NCBI GenBank assembly: GCA_025465095.1
Contig: JAODME010000012.1
Span: forward strand, 62,001-126,000
DNA from: Microbacteriaceae bacterium
GTDB lineage: Bacteria; Actinomycetota; Actinomycetes; Actinomycetales; Microbacteriaceae
Reading direction: 5' to 3'
DNA: 64,000 bases
A program made the translations under genes and the position numbers. The notes beneath the pieces are model-generated. The model ran no database searches, had not been told where the DNA came from, and saw nothing but the letters and a program-made list of their open reading frames with translations. Positions 17,928 through 25,456 of this stretch are shown here, in pieces; the stretch's first letter is position 1; every line of letters starts with the position of its first letter.

Positions 17928-17984
17928 GTCGGCCGGGGCTGGCCTCTGTTCCGCCCGAAGATCAGGCGGCGCGGAAGCATCGAC

Positions 17985-18245
17985 TCAGTGGCGCGGGTTC
18001 CGATCCTGTTCGTCGAGATCGTTTCGCTCCTCGCCGGTTGGCTTGGTGGCCAAGGCGAGCATCGCGAAGACCATGAGCGTCACGATGAAGCTGATGCCGG
18101 TGAAGATGATCGAGATCTCGACATCGCGGGTCGACAGAAGCACGACGAGGCCGACGACCACCGCGACCACCGCGGACAGGACGAGAAGCTCGAGCGGACG
18201 GAAGCGGTCCTTCCGGCTCGGCTGCCGGGATCGGGGGGTGCTCAT
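17985..18245 (-). CDS. small two-helix membrane protein
   Basis: An 86-residue protein: basic N terminus MSTPRSRQPSRKDR, then two hydrophobic helices (about 22-40 and 46-66), and a charged tail ending DEQDRNPRH. The ATG at 18245 overlaps the stop of the upstream membrane protein gene as ATGA, so the two are probably made together. I do not recognise a family. Confidence 0.7.
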   Translation of the reverse strand: MSTPRSRQPSRKDRFRPLELLVLSAVVAVVVGLVVLLSTRDVEISIIFTGISFIVTLMVFAMLALATKPTGEERNDLDEQDRNPRH

Positions 18246-18889
18246 GCGCGCTCCGCTCTTGTCGGCTTGGCGGCGGCGCCATCTGTCTTCTGGGGTCCCC
18301 ACTTCGCTGAGAGGCCGGCCACGACTAGGTAGACGGCGGTGATGGCAGCGTAAGCACCGAGCACTCCGACGGCGACCACGGCCGCGTCGAGCACGCGGTC
18401 CACTCCGTCTGGCCCGGTGAACGGCTGAGCGAACTCCGGCGGGACCAGGACGAGCACGATCGCCAGAAGAGCCGTGAGGCCACCCACTTTCAGCCAGTCG
18501 ACGGATGCCACATGCCGACGGCGTGTGCGGAACCCGCTGTACAGCTCGAGAGCGCCCGTCAGCGCCGCCCACGCACTGACGACGAGGAACAGGGTCGCCA
18601 CGCCGCCGTCGCGCAGCGCGAGGGCCAGCACGCCGAGCCCGATGGACGCCGCTGCCTGAGCCAGCAGGTATGGACGCACCTCGCTCCCCGCCAGTCGCAC
18701 CAAAGCGAGGACGCCGAGCGCGATGCCGCTGATGATCGCGAAACAGCCGAAGGCGAGAATGCCGAACATTGCCGAGTGGTCGGCCGAGAAGGTGATCGCG
18801 AGCGCGAGCACCGCGGCGGCCACGCCTCTCGCGATGGGGAGCGGCCAATATGCCGCCCGCTGTGCGGGGTCGTCCAGGTTGACGGACAC
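18242..18889 (-). CDS. multipass membrane protein, HdeD/DUF308-like pattern
   Basis: A 215-residue protein with about six hydrophobic helices. It has a short cytoplasmic N terminus (MSVNLDDPAQRAAYWPLPIARG) and a basic C terminus (KPTRAERA). Repeated units such as LGVLALALRDGGVATLFLVVSAWAALTGALELY recall HdeD/DUF308 membrane proteins, but the match is by flavour only. It is coupled to the 86-residue membrane protein downstream and lies 98 bp downstream of dnaB on the same strand. Confidence 0.65.
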   Translation of the reverse strand: MSVNLDDPAQRAAYWPLPIARGVAAAVLALAITFSADHSAMFGILAFGCFAIISGIALGVLALVRLAGSEVRPYLLAQAAASIGLGVLALALRDGGVATLFLVVSAWAALTGALELYSGFRTRRRHVASVDWLKVGGLTALLAIVLVLVPPEFAQPFTGPDGVDRVLDAAVVAVGVLGAYAAITAVYLVVAGLSAKWGPQKTDGAAAKPTRAERA

Positions 18890-18987
18890 GAGGTCGACCT
18901 CTTTCTCGGTGGTGAACTCCGCCAGTTTACCCGCGTCTCGTGGCGAGCCGGCTGAGCACAGGGAGCTCCCGACCAGACGCTTGCCTG

Positions 18988-20391
18988 CTACCGGTCTACG
19001 TGCATGTCAGTGAAGCGCGAGAAGTGCCCCTGGAAGGCCACGGTCACAGTGCGGGTAGGACCGTTGCGGTGCTTTGCGACGATCAGGTCGGCCTCACCAG
19101 CGCGGGGGTTCTCCTTCTCGTAGGCGCTCTCGCGATGCAGCAGCACGACCATGTCCGCATCCTGCTCGAGCGACCCGGATTCCCGGAGATCCGAAATGGC
19201 GGGCATCTTGTCAGCGCGCTGCTCCGGCCCTCGGTTGAGCTGGGACAGGGCGATCACCGGCACCTGTAGCTCCTTCGCGAGCAGCTTGAGCGCCCGAGAG
19301 AACTCACTCACCTCCTGCTGGCGCGACTCCACTCTCTTACCCGATGTCATGAGCTGCAGGTAGTCGATGATGACGAGCTTGAGCCCGACCTTCTGCTTGA
19401 GCCGGCGACACTTCGCGCGGATCTCGACGAGGGTCAGGTTGGGGCTGTCGTCGATGTAGAGCGGCGCGTCGTTGATGCGGCCACGCGTGGAGGCGATCGT
19501 CGTCCAGTCTCTCGCCTCGACTGTGCCCTTGCGCATGCTCTGCAGCGGTACGGATGCTTCGGCCGACAGCAGCCGCATCGCAATCTCACTGCGCCCCATC
19601 TCCAGCGAGAAGAAAATGGAGGGCATGTCGTGCTTGATGGAAGCTGCCCGCGCGAAGTCGAGGGCGAGCGTCGACTTTCCGAGAGCAGGTCGGGCCGCGA
19701 TGATGATCAGCTGACCGGGGTGCAGCCCGTTCGTCAGTTCGTCGAGTTCCGCAAAACCGGTCGGCACACCCGTCATCGAGCCGTCGCGGCCCTTCGCGGC
19801 CTCGATCTCGTCGATTGCCGTCTCGACCGCGATGGTCAACGGGATGAAGTCCTCCGCCTCGACTCCTCCCGTCACGCCGTAAATCTCCGCCTGCGCATTG
19901 TTGACTAGGTCGACGACCTCCCCCTCGCTCGCATAGCCCATTTGCACGATCCGAGTTCCCGCTTCGACGAGACGGCGAAGCACCGCCTTCTCACCGACGA
20001 TCGTCGCGTAGAACCCCGCATTCGCGGCGGTGGGAACGAGCCCGGTCAGCGTGTGCAGATAGTCGGCGCCGCCGGCCCTGGTGAGCTCTCCGGACTTCAG
20101 TAGCTCGTCGGTGACCGCGATGACGTCGGTGGGTTCGCCGTGCGAATACAGCGACAGGATCGCATCGAAAATAATCTCGTGCTTGGGGATGTAGAAGTCG
20201 ACGGCACGCACCGACTCGATGACGTCGGCGACGGCGTCCTTGCTCAGAAGCATCCCGCCGATGGCGCTCTGCTCGGCGAGGAGGTCGTACGGCGGCGTTC
20301 GCTCGGGACCGCGCTGCTGATCGGAACGCCGCTGCTCCGACCGACCGTCGCTCTGGCCCGCGCCCGCAATTCCCAAGTGCGCAATCGACAT
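18988..20391 (-). CDS. dnaB: replicative DNA helicase
   Basis: A 467-residue hexameric helicase. The N-terminal DnaB domain (about 34-140, EQSAIGGMLLSKDAV) is followed by the RecA-like motor with Walker A ARPALGKST near residue 230, Walker B VIIDYLQLM near 334 and the SQLNRGPEQR motif near 376. No intein interrupts it, unlike many actinobacterial DnaB genes. The ATG at 20391 has a strong AAGGAGGTG site. The first 30 residues are polar and variable. It lies 407 bp downstream of rplI on the same strand. Confidence 0.96.
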   Translation of the reverse strand: MSIAHLGIAGAGQSDGRSEQRRSDQQRGPERTPPYDLLAEQSAIGGMLLSKDAVADVIESVRAVDFYIPKHEIIFDAILSLYSHGEPTDVIAVTDELLKSGELTRAGGADYLHTLTGLVPTAANAGFYATIVGEKAVLRRLVEAGTRIVQMGYASEGEVVDLVNNAQAEIYGVTGGVEAEDFIPLTIAVETAIDEIEAAKGRDGSMTGVPTGFAELDELTNGLHPGQLIIIAARPALGKSTLALDFARAASIKHDMPSIFFSLEMGRSEIAMRLLSAEASVPLQSMRKGTVEARDWTTIASTRGRINDAPLYIDDSPNLTLVEIRAKCRRLKQKVGLKLVIIDYLQLMTSGKRVESRQQEVSEFSRALKLLAKELQVPVIALSQLNRGPEQRADKMPAISDLRESGSLEQDADMVVLLHRESAYEKENPRAGEADLIVAKHRNGPTRTVTVAFQGHFSRFTDMHVDR

Positions 20392-20750
20392 CGCACACCT
20401 CCTTATCCTGTTGTTCTATCGGGTGCCGGGGACATTGCCCGGAGGAGAATTCGGACCGCCCGTCAGGTACGAGCGAGAGGCGCTGTCACACACTAGGGAC
20501 CGTTGGCGGGCCCGCACCAACGACCCCTGTGGACAAACCTGTGTAATATCGGCGCGAAACGCCGACGATCGTGTGTGAAAGCTGTGCACTTCGCTGGGGA
20601 TAACTCAGCAGATTTGCGGGAAATAAGCGTGCTGACCAGCAGTTCTCTATTCCACACCTTGTGTGCAAAAACTTCTCTCGATCAGAGCTTGAAGGTTGTC
20701 GTTCGCCGGGGGCACTGTGCACAACCACGCACTATACGGGCACGAAATAA
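20392..20750. other. non-coding region between rplI and dnaB with DnaA-box-like sequences
   Basis: No convincing gene is present. It holds the dnaB ribosome site at its left end. TGTGGACAA (20528-20536) and TGGGGATAA (20595-20603) are each one base from the DnaA box. A short hairpin with 6-bp arms TCGGCG and CGCCGA spans 20549-20565. TGTG/CACA motifs are frequent. The dnaB promoter should be here, but I could not place it with confidence. Confidence 0.5.
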
Positions 20751-20784
20751 GCGGCGGCGCCGAGCTGGTGCTCTGCGCCGCCGC
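20751..20784 (-). terminator. terminator after rplI
   Basis: GCGGCGGCG (20751-20759) pairs perfectly with CGCCGCCGC (20776-20784). On the minus strand it is followed by TTATTT. It lies just beyond the rplI stop and closes the rpsF operon. Confidence 0.75.
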
Positions 20785-20798
20785 GTGGGAAACAGGAA

Positions 20799-21251
20799 CT
20801 ATTTCGCAGCAACCACCTGAAGGGTGATCTTCGCGATCAGGTCATCCCGCAGTCGCACGGTCGCCTCATGCTCGCCCGTGACCTTGATGGGGGAGGTGAT
20901 CTCGATCTTGCGCTTGTCGACGGCGCCCAGGCCCTGGGCGGCCACGGCATCTGCAATGTGGGACGACTTGACCGAACCGAAGAGGCGTCCGCCGGCGCCG
21001 GCCTTGACCGTGAGCTTCACGGAGGTGGCCTCGAGCTTCGCCTTCAGGTCCTTGGCTTCTTCGATGGTGGCGTGCTCGCGAGCCGAACGGGCGGCCTTGA
21101 TCTGTTCGATCTGCTTCTCGCCGCCGCGGCTCCAGCCGACGGCGAATCCCTGGGGAACGAGGAAGTTGCGTGCGTAACCGTTTTTGACGTCTACGACGTC
21201 GCCGGGGGCACCGAGGCCGGTGACCTCGTGCGTGAGGATCAGCTTTGACAT
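20799..21251 (-). CDS. rplI: 50S ribosomal protein L9
   Basis: A 150-residue protein of the large subunit. It has the typical N-domain [35 protein letters not shown], a long connecting helix and a C-domain ending [17 protein letters not shown]. Length is standard. It is the last gene of rpsF-ssb-rpsR-rplI, 11 bp after rpsR, with a terminator after its stop. Confidence 0.97.
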   Translation of the reverse strand: MSKLILTHEVTGLGAPGDVVDVKNGYARNFLVPQGFAVGWSRGGEKQIEQIKAARSAREHATIEEAKDLKAKLEATSVKLTVKAGAGGRLFGSVKSSHIADAVAAQGLGAVDKRKIEITSPIKVTGEHEATVRLRDDLIAKITLQVVAAK

Positions 21252-21262
21252 GTCAGTGGCTC

Positions 21263-21526
21263 CTAACGGCCTGAGCCGGCGTAGGGCAGCAGTGCCATCT
21301 CGCGTGCGTTCTTGACGGCACGGGCGATGAGACGCTGTTCCTGAACGGAGACACCGGTGATACGGCGAGCGCGGATCTTTCCACGCTCGGATACGAACTT
21401 GCGGAGCGTCGCGACATCCTTGTAGTCGATGACGCCGACGCGAATGGACTTCGCCGGGGCGGCATTCTTGCCGCCCTTGACGGTCCGGAGCGGCTTGCGG
21501 CGGTCGCCGCTGCTCTTTCCAGCCAT
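21263..21526 (-). CDS. rpsR: 30S ribosomal protein S18, cysteine-free form
   Basis: An 87-residue small-subunit protein ending [17 protein letters not shown]. The N-terminal zinc-binding cysteines of many S18 proteins are absent; the region reads [18 protein letters not shown]. It contains the core [26 protein letters not shown]. It forms a heterodimer with S6, encoded in the same operon. This is the only S18 gene in the window, which suggests zinc-free S18 is the standard form here, as in other Microbacteriaceae (remembered, not searched). Confidence 0.95.
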   Translation of the reverse strand: MAGKSSGDRRKPLRTVKGGKNAAPAKSIRVGVIDYKDVATLRKFVSERGKIRARRITGVSVQEQRLIARAVKNAREMALLPYAGSGR

Positions 21527-21571
21527 GATGTTTATTCCTTAATCAGTAGTAGTAATAGGGGTTGCGACAGG

Positions 21572-22099
21572 CTAGAACGGCGTCTCGTCGTTGAAGCTGC
21601 CCGGCGTGTTCCAGACGTCGTTGCCGCCGGAAGAGGCGCCCGCCCCCGACGACGACGCCGGAGCGGACGCCGCCCAGGGCTCGTCAGCAACCTGGCCGCG
21701 GGACTGTTGCCCGCCACCCTGGCCACCTGCGTCGCGTGCGGCGCGGGTGACCTGAGCGGTCGCGTACCGCAAAGACGGACCGATCTCATCGATCTCGAGC
21801 TCGATGCTTGTGCGCTTCTCGCCCTCTTTAGTCTCGTAAGAACGCTGCTTGAGACGACCGGTTGCGACGACGCGTGAACCCTTGGTGAGCGAACCGGCGA
21901 CATGCTCGGCGAATTCGCGCCAGACGCTCGCGCGCAGGAACAGTGCCTCACCATCCTTCCAGTCGTTCGCCGCACGATCGAAGCTGCGGGGAGTCGAGGC
22001 GATGGTGAAGTTGGCAACCGCCAGCCCGCCCTGCGTGTAGCGCAGTTCGGGGTCGCTGGTGAGGTTGCCCACCACGGTGATTACGGTTTCGCCGGCCAC
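21572..22099 (-). CDS. ssb: single-stranded DNA-binding protein
   Basis: A 175-residue SSB. The OB fold covers about residues 1-110 ([22 protein letters not shown]). It is followed by a flexible Gly/Gln/Ser/Ala linker and the acidic tip DETPF, the peptide that recruits partner repair and replication proteins. The start is GTG at 22099, three bases after the rpsF stop codon. It is embedded in the ribosomal protein operon, as usual. Confidence 0.95.
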   Translation of the reverse strand: MAGETVITVVGNLTSDPELRYTQGGLAVANFTIASTPRSFDRAANDWKDGEALFLRASVWREFAEHVAGSLTKGSRVVATGRLKQRSYETKEGEKRTSIELEIDEIGPSLRYATAQVTRAARDAGGQGGGQQSRGQVADEPWAASAPASSSGAGASSGGNDVWNTPGSFNDETPF

Positions 22100-22102
22100 G
22101 AG

Positions 22103-22579
22103 CTACTCGGCGGCCTTCGGGGCGGCCGGAGCCTTGGGAGCCGCAGGGGCAGCTGGGGCGGACGCGGCGGAGGTCGCCTTCGGAGCGGCGGGAGCCGCGT
22201 CATCCGAAGCCGGTGCCGTCTTCGCAGGGGCAGCAGCCTTGCGGGCTGCCTTCTCGGCGGAGAGTTTTGCAGCCTCTTCCACCTGCGCGATGGCCTCTTC
22301 GGCACGCAGCACCTTCGTGCGCATGACTGCCTCGCTGAGCTTCAGCTGACGGTCGAGCTCGACAGTGGCCGCGGCGTTCGAGGTCATCGCGACGACGGCG
22401 TAGATGCCCTCGGTCTTCTTGTTGATCTCGTAGGCGAGCCGGCGACGACCCCAGATGTCGACCTTGTCGATCGTGCCGCCATCGTTGCGGATGACGTTGA
22501 GGAACTTGTCAAGGCTGGGAGCGACAGTGCGCTCGTCGATCTCTGGATCGAGAATGACCATTAGTTCGTATTGATGCAT
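22103..22579 (-). CDS. rpsF: 30S ribosomal protein S6 with Ala/Pro/Lys-rich tail
   Basis: A 158-residue protein, longer than the usual 95-100. The S6 fold covers about residues 1-95 ([37 protein letters not shown]). The remaining 60 residues are low-complexity Ala/Pro/Lys/Ser repeats ([14 protein letters not shown] at the end). It binds S18 and is the first gene of rpsF-ssb-rpsR-rplI. A strong AAGGAGG site lies 10 bases before the ATG and can pair with upstream leader sequence. Confidence 0.95.
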   Translation of the reverse strand: MHQYELMVILDPEIDERTVAPSLDKFLNVIRNDGGTIDKVDIWGRRRLAYEINKKTEGIYAVVAMTSNAAATVELDRQLKLSEAVMRTKVLRAEEAIAQVEEAAKLSAEKAARKAAAPAKTAPASDDAAPAAPKATSAASAPAAPAAPKAPAAPKAAE

Positions 22580-22583
22580 GACT

Positions 22584-22636
22584 AACCCACCTCCTTCGGA
22601 CTGAAACGGTCACAGACGGTCTGTGACAGGAGGGTT
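22584..22636 (-). promoter_or_regulatory. structured rpsF leader, candidate S6:S18 autoregulatory RNA
   Basis: In the transcript, a perfect 9-bp inner stem (22609-22617 with 22619-22627) sits inside an outer pairing of CCUCCU (22628-22633) with the ribosome site AGGAGG (22590-22595). The closing side contains two CCG triplets. Sequestering the ribosome site with a CCG-bearing stem fits the known S6:S18-binding rpsF leader class. No motif model was run. Confidence 0.5.
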
Positions 22637-22734
22637 CTGCATGTGTTGCCGGCCGGCGACAGGTGTCAATCGAGCCCGGGCAACCTGCCTAGTGTAGTCA
22701 GGGAACCCCGCAACTATCAAGGAGTCGTGTCGCT

Positions 22735-23805
22735 ATGCCCATTCGAGTCGCCATCGTCGGAGTCGGAAACTGCGCCAACGCGCTCATTCAGGGCGTCACC
22801 TTCTACGCCGACGCTGCGCCCGACGAAATCATTCCCGGCCTCATGCACAACCGGTTCGGTCCCTACGCCGCGGGAGATATCGAGTTCGTCGCGGCGTTCG
22901 ACGTTGACGCAGCAAAGGTCGGGCTGGACCTCGCCGACGCGATCTGGGCCAGCGAGAACAACACCCTCGCCTTCTCCGAGGTCGCGCCGACCGGAGTGAT
23001 CGTCCAGCGCGGGCCGACACTCGACGGCCTGGGGGAGTACTACCTCGACACGATCAACGAATCGGATGCCGCATCCGTCGACATCGCGCAGTCCCTTCGG
23101 AACGTGAACGCGGACGTGCTCGTGTGCTACCTGCCCGTCGGGTCGGAAGTCGCGGCTAAGCACTACGCGCAGGCCTCCATCGACGCAGGGGTCGCGTTCG
23201 TCAACGCCTTGCCGGTGTTCATCGCGAGCGACCCGGAGTGGGCCGCCAAATTCGAGGCGGCCGGGGTGCCGATCGTGGGCGACGACATCAAGAGCCAGCT
23301 CGGGGCGACCATCACCCACCGTGTGCTTGCCCGCCTGTTCGAGGAGCGGGGACTCGTTCTCGACCGCACCTACCAATTGAACGTCGGCGGCAACATGGAC
23401 TTCAAAAACATGTTGGAGCGGCGTCGGCTGCAGTCGAAGAAGGTCTCGAAGACTCAGGCGGTGACGAGCAACATCGACGCCGAGATCAACGCCCGCGACG
23501 TGCACATCGGGCCGAGTGACCACATTCCATGGTTGGATGACCGCAAGCTCGCCTTCGTGCGTCTCGAGGGCCACGGCTTCGGCAACGCCCCGACGACCCT
23601 GGAGTACAAGCTCGAGGTGTGGGACTCGCCCAACTCCGCCGGGGTGGTCATCGACGCGATCCGTGCGGCCAAGATGGCGCTCGACGCCGGTCGGGGCGGT
23701 CCTGTCGAGGCGGCGTCCGCCTACTTCATGAAATCGCCGCCCGTGCAGTACCCCGATCCGGTGGCCCGCCAGATGCTCGAGCAGTTCATCCTCGACCTCT
23801 CCTAG
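22735..23805 (+). CDS. ino1: inositol-3-phosphate synthase
   Basis: A 356-residue NAD-dependent enzyme converting glucose 6-phosphate to myo-inositol 3-phosphate, the precursor for phosphatidylinositol and mycothiol in actinobacteria. The NAD loop appears as [16 protein letters not shown] at the N terminus. The catalytic core includes [17 protein letters not shown] and [12 protein letters not shown] (about 180-230). Length matches the short actinobacterial form. An AAGGAG ribosome site precedes the ATG. It converges on the CCA transferase gene. Confidence 0.95.
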   Translation: MPIRVAIVGVGNCANALIQGVTFYADAAPDEIIPGLMHNRFGPYAAGDIEFVAAFDVDAAKVGLDLADAIWASENNTLAFSEVAPTGVIVQRGPTLDGLGEYYLDTINESDAASVDIAQSLRNVNADVLVCYLPVGSEVAAKHYAQASIDAGVAFVNALPVFIASDPEWAAKFEAAGVPIVGDDIKSQLGATITHRVLARLFEERGLVLDRTYQLNVGGNMDFKNMLERRRLQSKKVSKTQAVTSNIDAEINARDVHIGPSDHIPWLDDRKLAFVRLEGHGFGNAPTTLEYKLEVWDSPNSAGVVIDAIRAAKMALDAGRGGPVEAASAYFMKSPPVQYPDPVARQMLEQFILDLS

Positions 23806-23820
23806 GAGACGCTCGCCGAG

Positions 23821-23847
23821 GTGGTTGCGCCTGTTCGGCGCGACCAC
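23821..23847. terminator. hairpin between convergent ino1 and cca genes
   Basis: GTGGTTGCGCC (23821-23831) pairs with GGCGCGACCAC (23837-23847) with one T-G wobble and a 5-nt loop. It lies 16 bp after ino1 and about 60 bp from the cca stop. No T-tract follows on either strand, so the efficiency is uncertain. Confidence 0.5.
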
Positions 23848-23908
23848 GCCGGCCGAATGGGCGAGGATGCGACGGCAGGGGCGCACACGGCCCGGCACGT
23901 GACGGGGC

Positions 23909-25333
23909 TCAGCGCGACGCCCACCACCGGCGAAGGCGCTGCTCTGCCTCTTCGGCACCGAGCTGGCCCTCGTCGAGACGCAGCTCGAGCAGGAACCGGT
24001 ACGCCTCGCCGACCTCGCGACCGGGGCCGATGCCGAGGATTGCCATGATCTGCTCTCCGTCGAGGTCGGGTCGGATGGCGGCGAGCTCCTCCTCCTCGGC
24101 GAGCACGGCGATGCGCTCCTCGAGGTTGTCATATGCAAATCCGAGCCTGTCCGCCTTGCGTCGGTTCCTGGTCGTGACGTCAGCCCGCACGAGGATGTGC
24201 AGGCGCTCGAGCAGCGGCCCGGCGTCGCGCACGTAGCGACGCACCGCGGAGTCGGTCCAGGCGCCATCCGTGTATCCGAAGAAACGCAGGTGCAGCTCGA
24301 TCAGGCGGCTGACGTCGGCGATGAACTGCTTGTCGAAGCGCAAGGCCTTGAGTCTTCGTGCAGCGAACTTGGCACCGACGACATCGTGGTGGTGGAAGGT
24401 GACGACGCCGCCCGGCTCTGTTCGCTTGGTCGCCGGCTTGCCGATGTCGTGAAGAAGCGCGGCCATCCTCAGCACGAGGTCGGGCGAACCCTGACGCGCG
24501 CGCAATCGCTCCAGCTCGATGGCCTGGTCGAGCACGGTGAGGCTGTGCTCGTAGACATCCTTGTGGTGATGATGTTCGTCGATTTCGAGCCGGAGGTCGG
24601 GCAGCTCGGGCAGAACGTACGCGGCGATGCCGGTGGCCACGAGCAGTTCTAGCCCGGTTCGAGGCGCGTCCGAGCGCAACAGCTTCGACAGCTCCTCAGC
24701 GATGCGCTCGACCGACACGATGCCGATTTGGCCGGCCAGCTCGATCATCGCGAGCCGGGTCGGCTCGGCCACGGTGAAGTTGAGCTGGGACGTGAAGCGA
24801 GCGGCGCGCAGCATCCGGAGCGGATCATCTCCAAACGACGTTCCTGGCGCACCCGGCGTGCTCAGGCGGGCCGCTATCAGGTCGTCGAGGCCGCCTGACG
24901 GGTCGACCAGCACCTGTTCCGGCAACCGGAGCGCCATGGCGTTGACGGTGAAGTCGCGACGCACAAGGTCTCCCTCGAGGGTGTCCCCGAATTCGACTAT
25001 CGGCTTCCTCGTCTCGCCGTCGTACGAATCGGAACGGTACGTCGTGATCTCGACCGTGTGCCCGGCAATGCGCGCACCGATCGTGCCGAAAGCGCGTCCG
25101 ATGTCCCAGTGGGCATCCGAGATCGGCTTCACGATGGACAAGATGTCGTCCGGCCGGGCGTTGGTCGTGAAGTCGAGATCGTTGACCTCGCGCCCGAGAA
25201 AGGCGTCGCGCACGGGCCCGCCGACGAGAGCGAGTTCGTGACCGGCGGCGGCGAACGCGCTCGACAGGCGAACGATGTGCGGTGATGCCGCGAGATCGGC
25301 GAGTCGCTGAATTGCCGAAGCGACACTTTCCAT
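23909..25333 (-). CDS. cca: CCA tRNA nucleotidyltransferase
   Basis: A 474-residue class II enzyme that adds or repairs the 3' CCA of tRNA. The catalytic head has LVGGPVRDAFLGREVNDLDFTT near residues 34-55. A neck/body is followed by an HD phosphohydrolase region (EHSLTVLDQ, LLHDIGKPATKR). The exact start is unsure: ATG at 25333 and GTG at 25351 lack a clear ribosome site, and the frame continues upstream to 25420. Leaderless initiation is possible. It diverges from the DUF6049-like gene. Confidence 0.9.
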   Translation of the reverse strand: MESVASAIQRLADLAASPHIVRLSSAFAAAGHELALVGGPVRDAFLGREVNDLDFTTNARPDDILSIVKPISDAHWDIGRAFGTIGARIAGHTVEITTYRSDSYDGETRKPIVEFGDTLEGDLVRRDFTVNAMALRLPEQVLVDPSGGLDDLIAARLSTPGAPGTSFGDDPLRMLRAARFTSQLNFTVAEPTRLAMIELAGQIGIVSVERIAEELSKLLRSDAPRTGLELLVATGIAAYVLPELPDLRLEIDEHHHHKDVYEHSLTVLDQAIELERLRARQGSPDLVLRMAALLHDIGKPATKRTEPGGVVTFHHHDVVGAKFAARRLKALRFDKQFIADVSRLIELHLRFFGYTDGAWTDSAVRRYVRDAGPLLERLHILVRADVTTRNRRKADRLGFAYDNLEERIAVLAEEEELAAIRPDLDGEQIMAILGIGPGREVGEAYRFLLELRLDEGQLGAEEAEQRLRRWWASR

Positions 25334-25456
25334 GGTGGTCAAGCTTGCCACACGCAGGCTCTGCCGCACGGTGCCCCGACCGCACTGGACGTGCAGAGCC
25401 GACGGCCTAGAATCGCTCATGTCAACCGGGGAGATGCTCCAGTCGACCGCCGCCCA

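Noticed and set aside
18988-20391. Intein in DnaB
   Set aside because: The protein runs without interruption through Walker A and B motifs at standard length.
20486-20728. An 80-codon minus-strand frame in the dnaB-rplI gap
   Set aside because: No ribosome site, no family resemblance, and unusual codon use compared with neighbours; the region looks regulatory.
21263-21526. S18 damaged by mutation because it lacks cysteines
   Set aside because: Length and the rest of the fold are intact, and a cysteine-free S18 is, as far as I recall, normal in this family.
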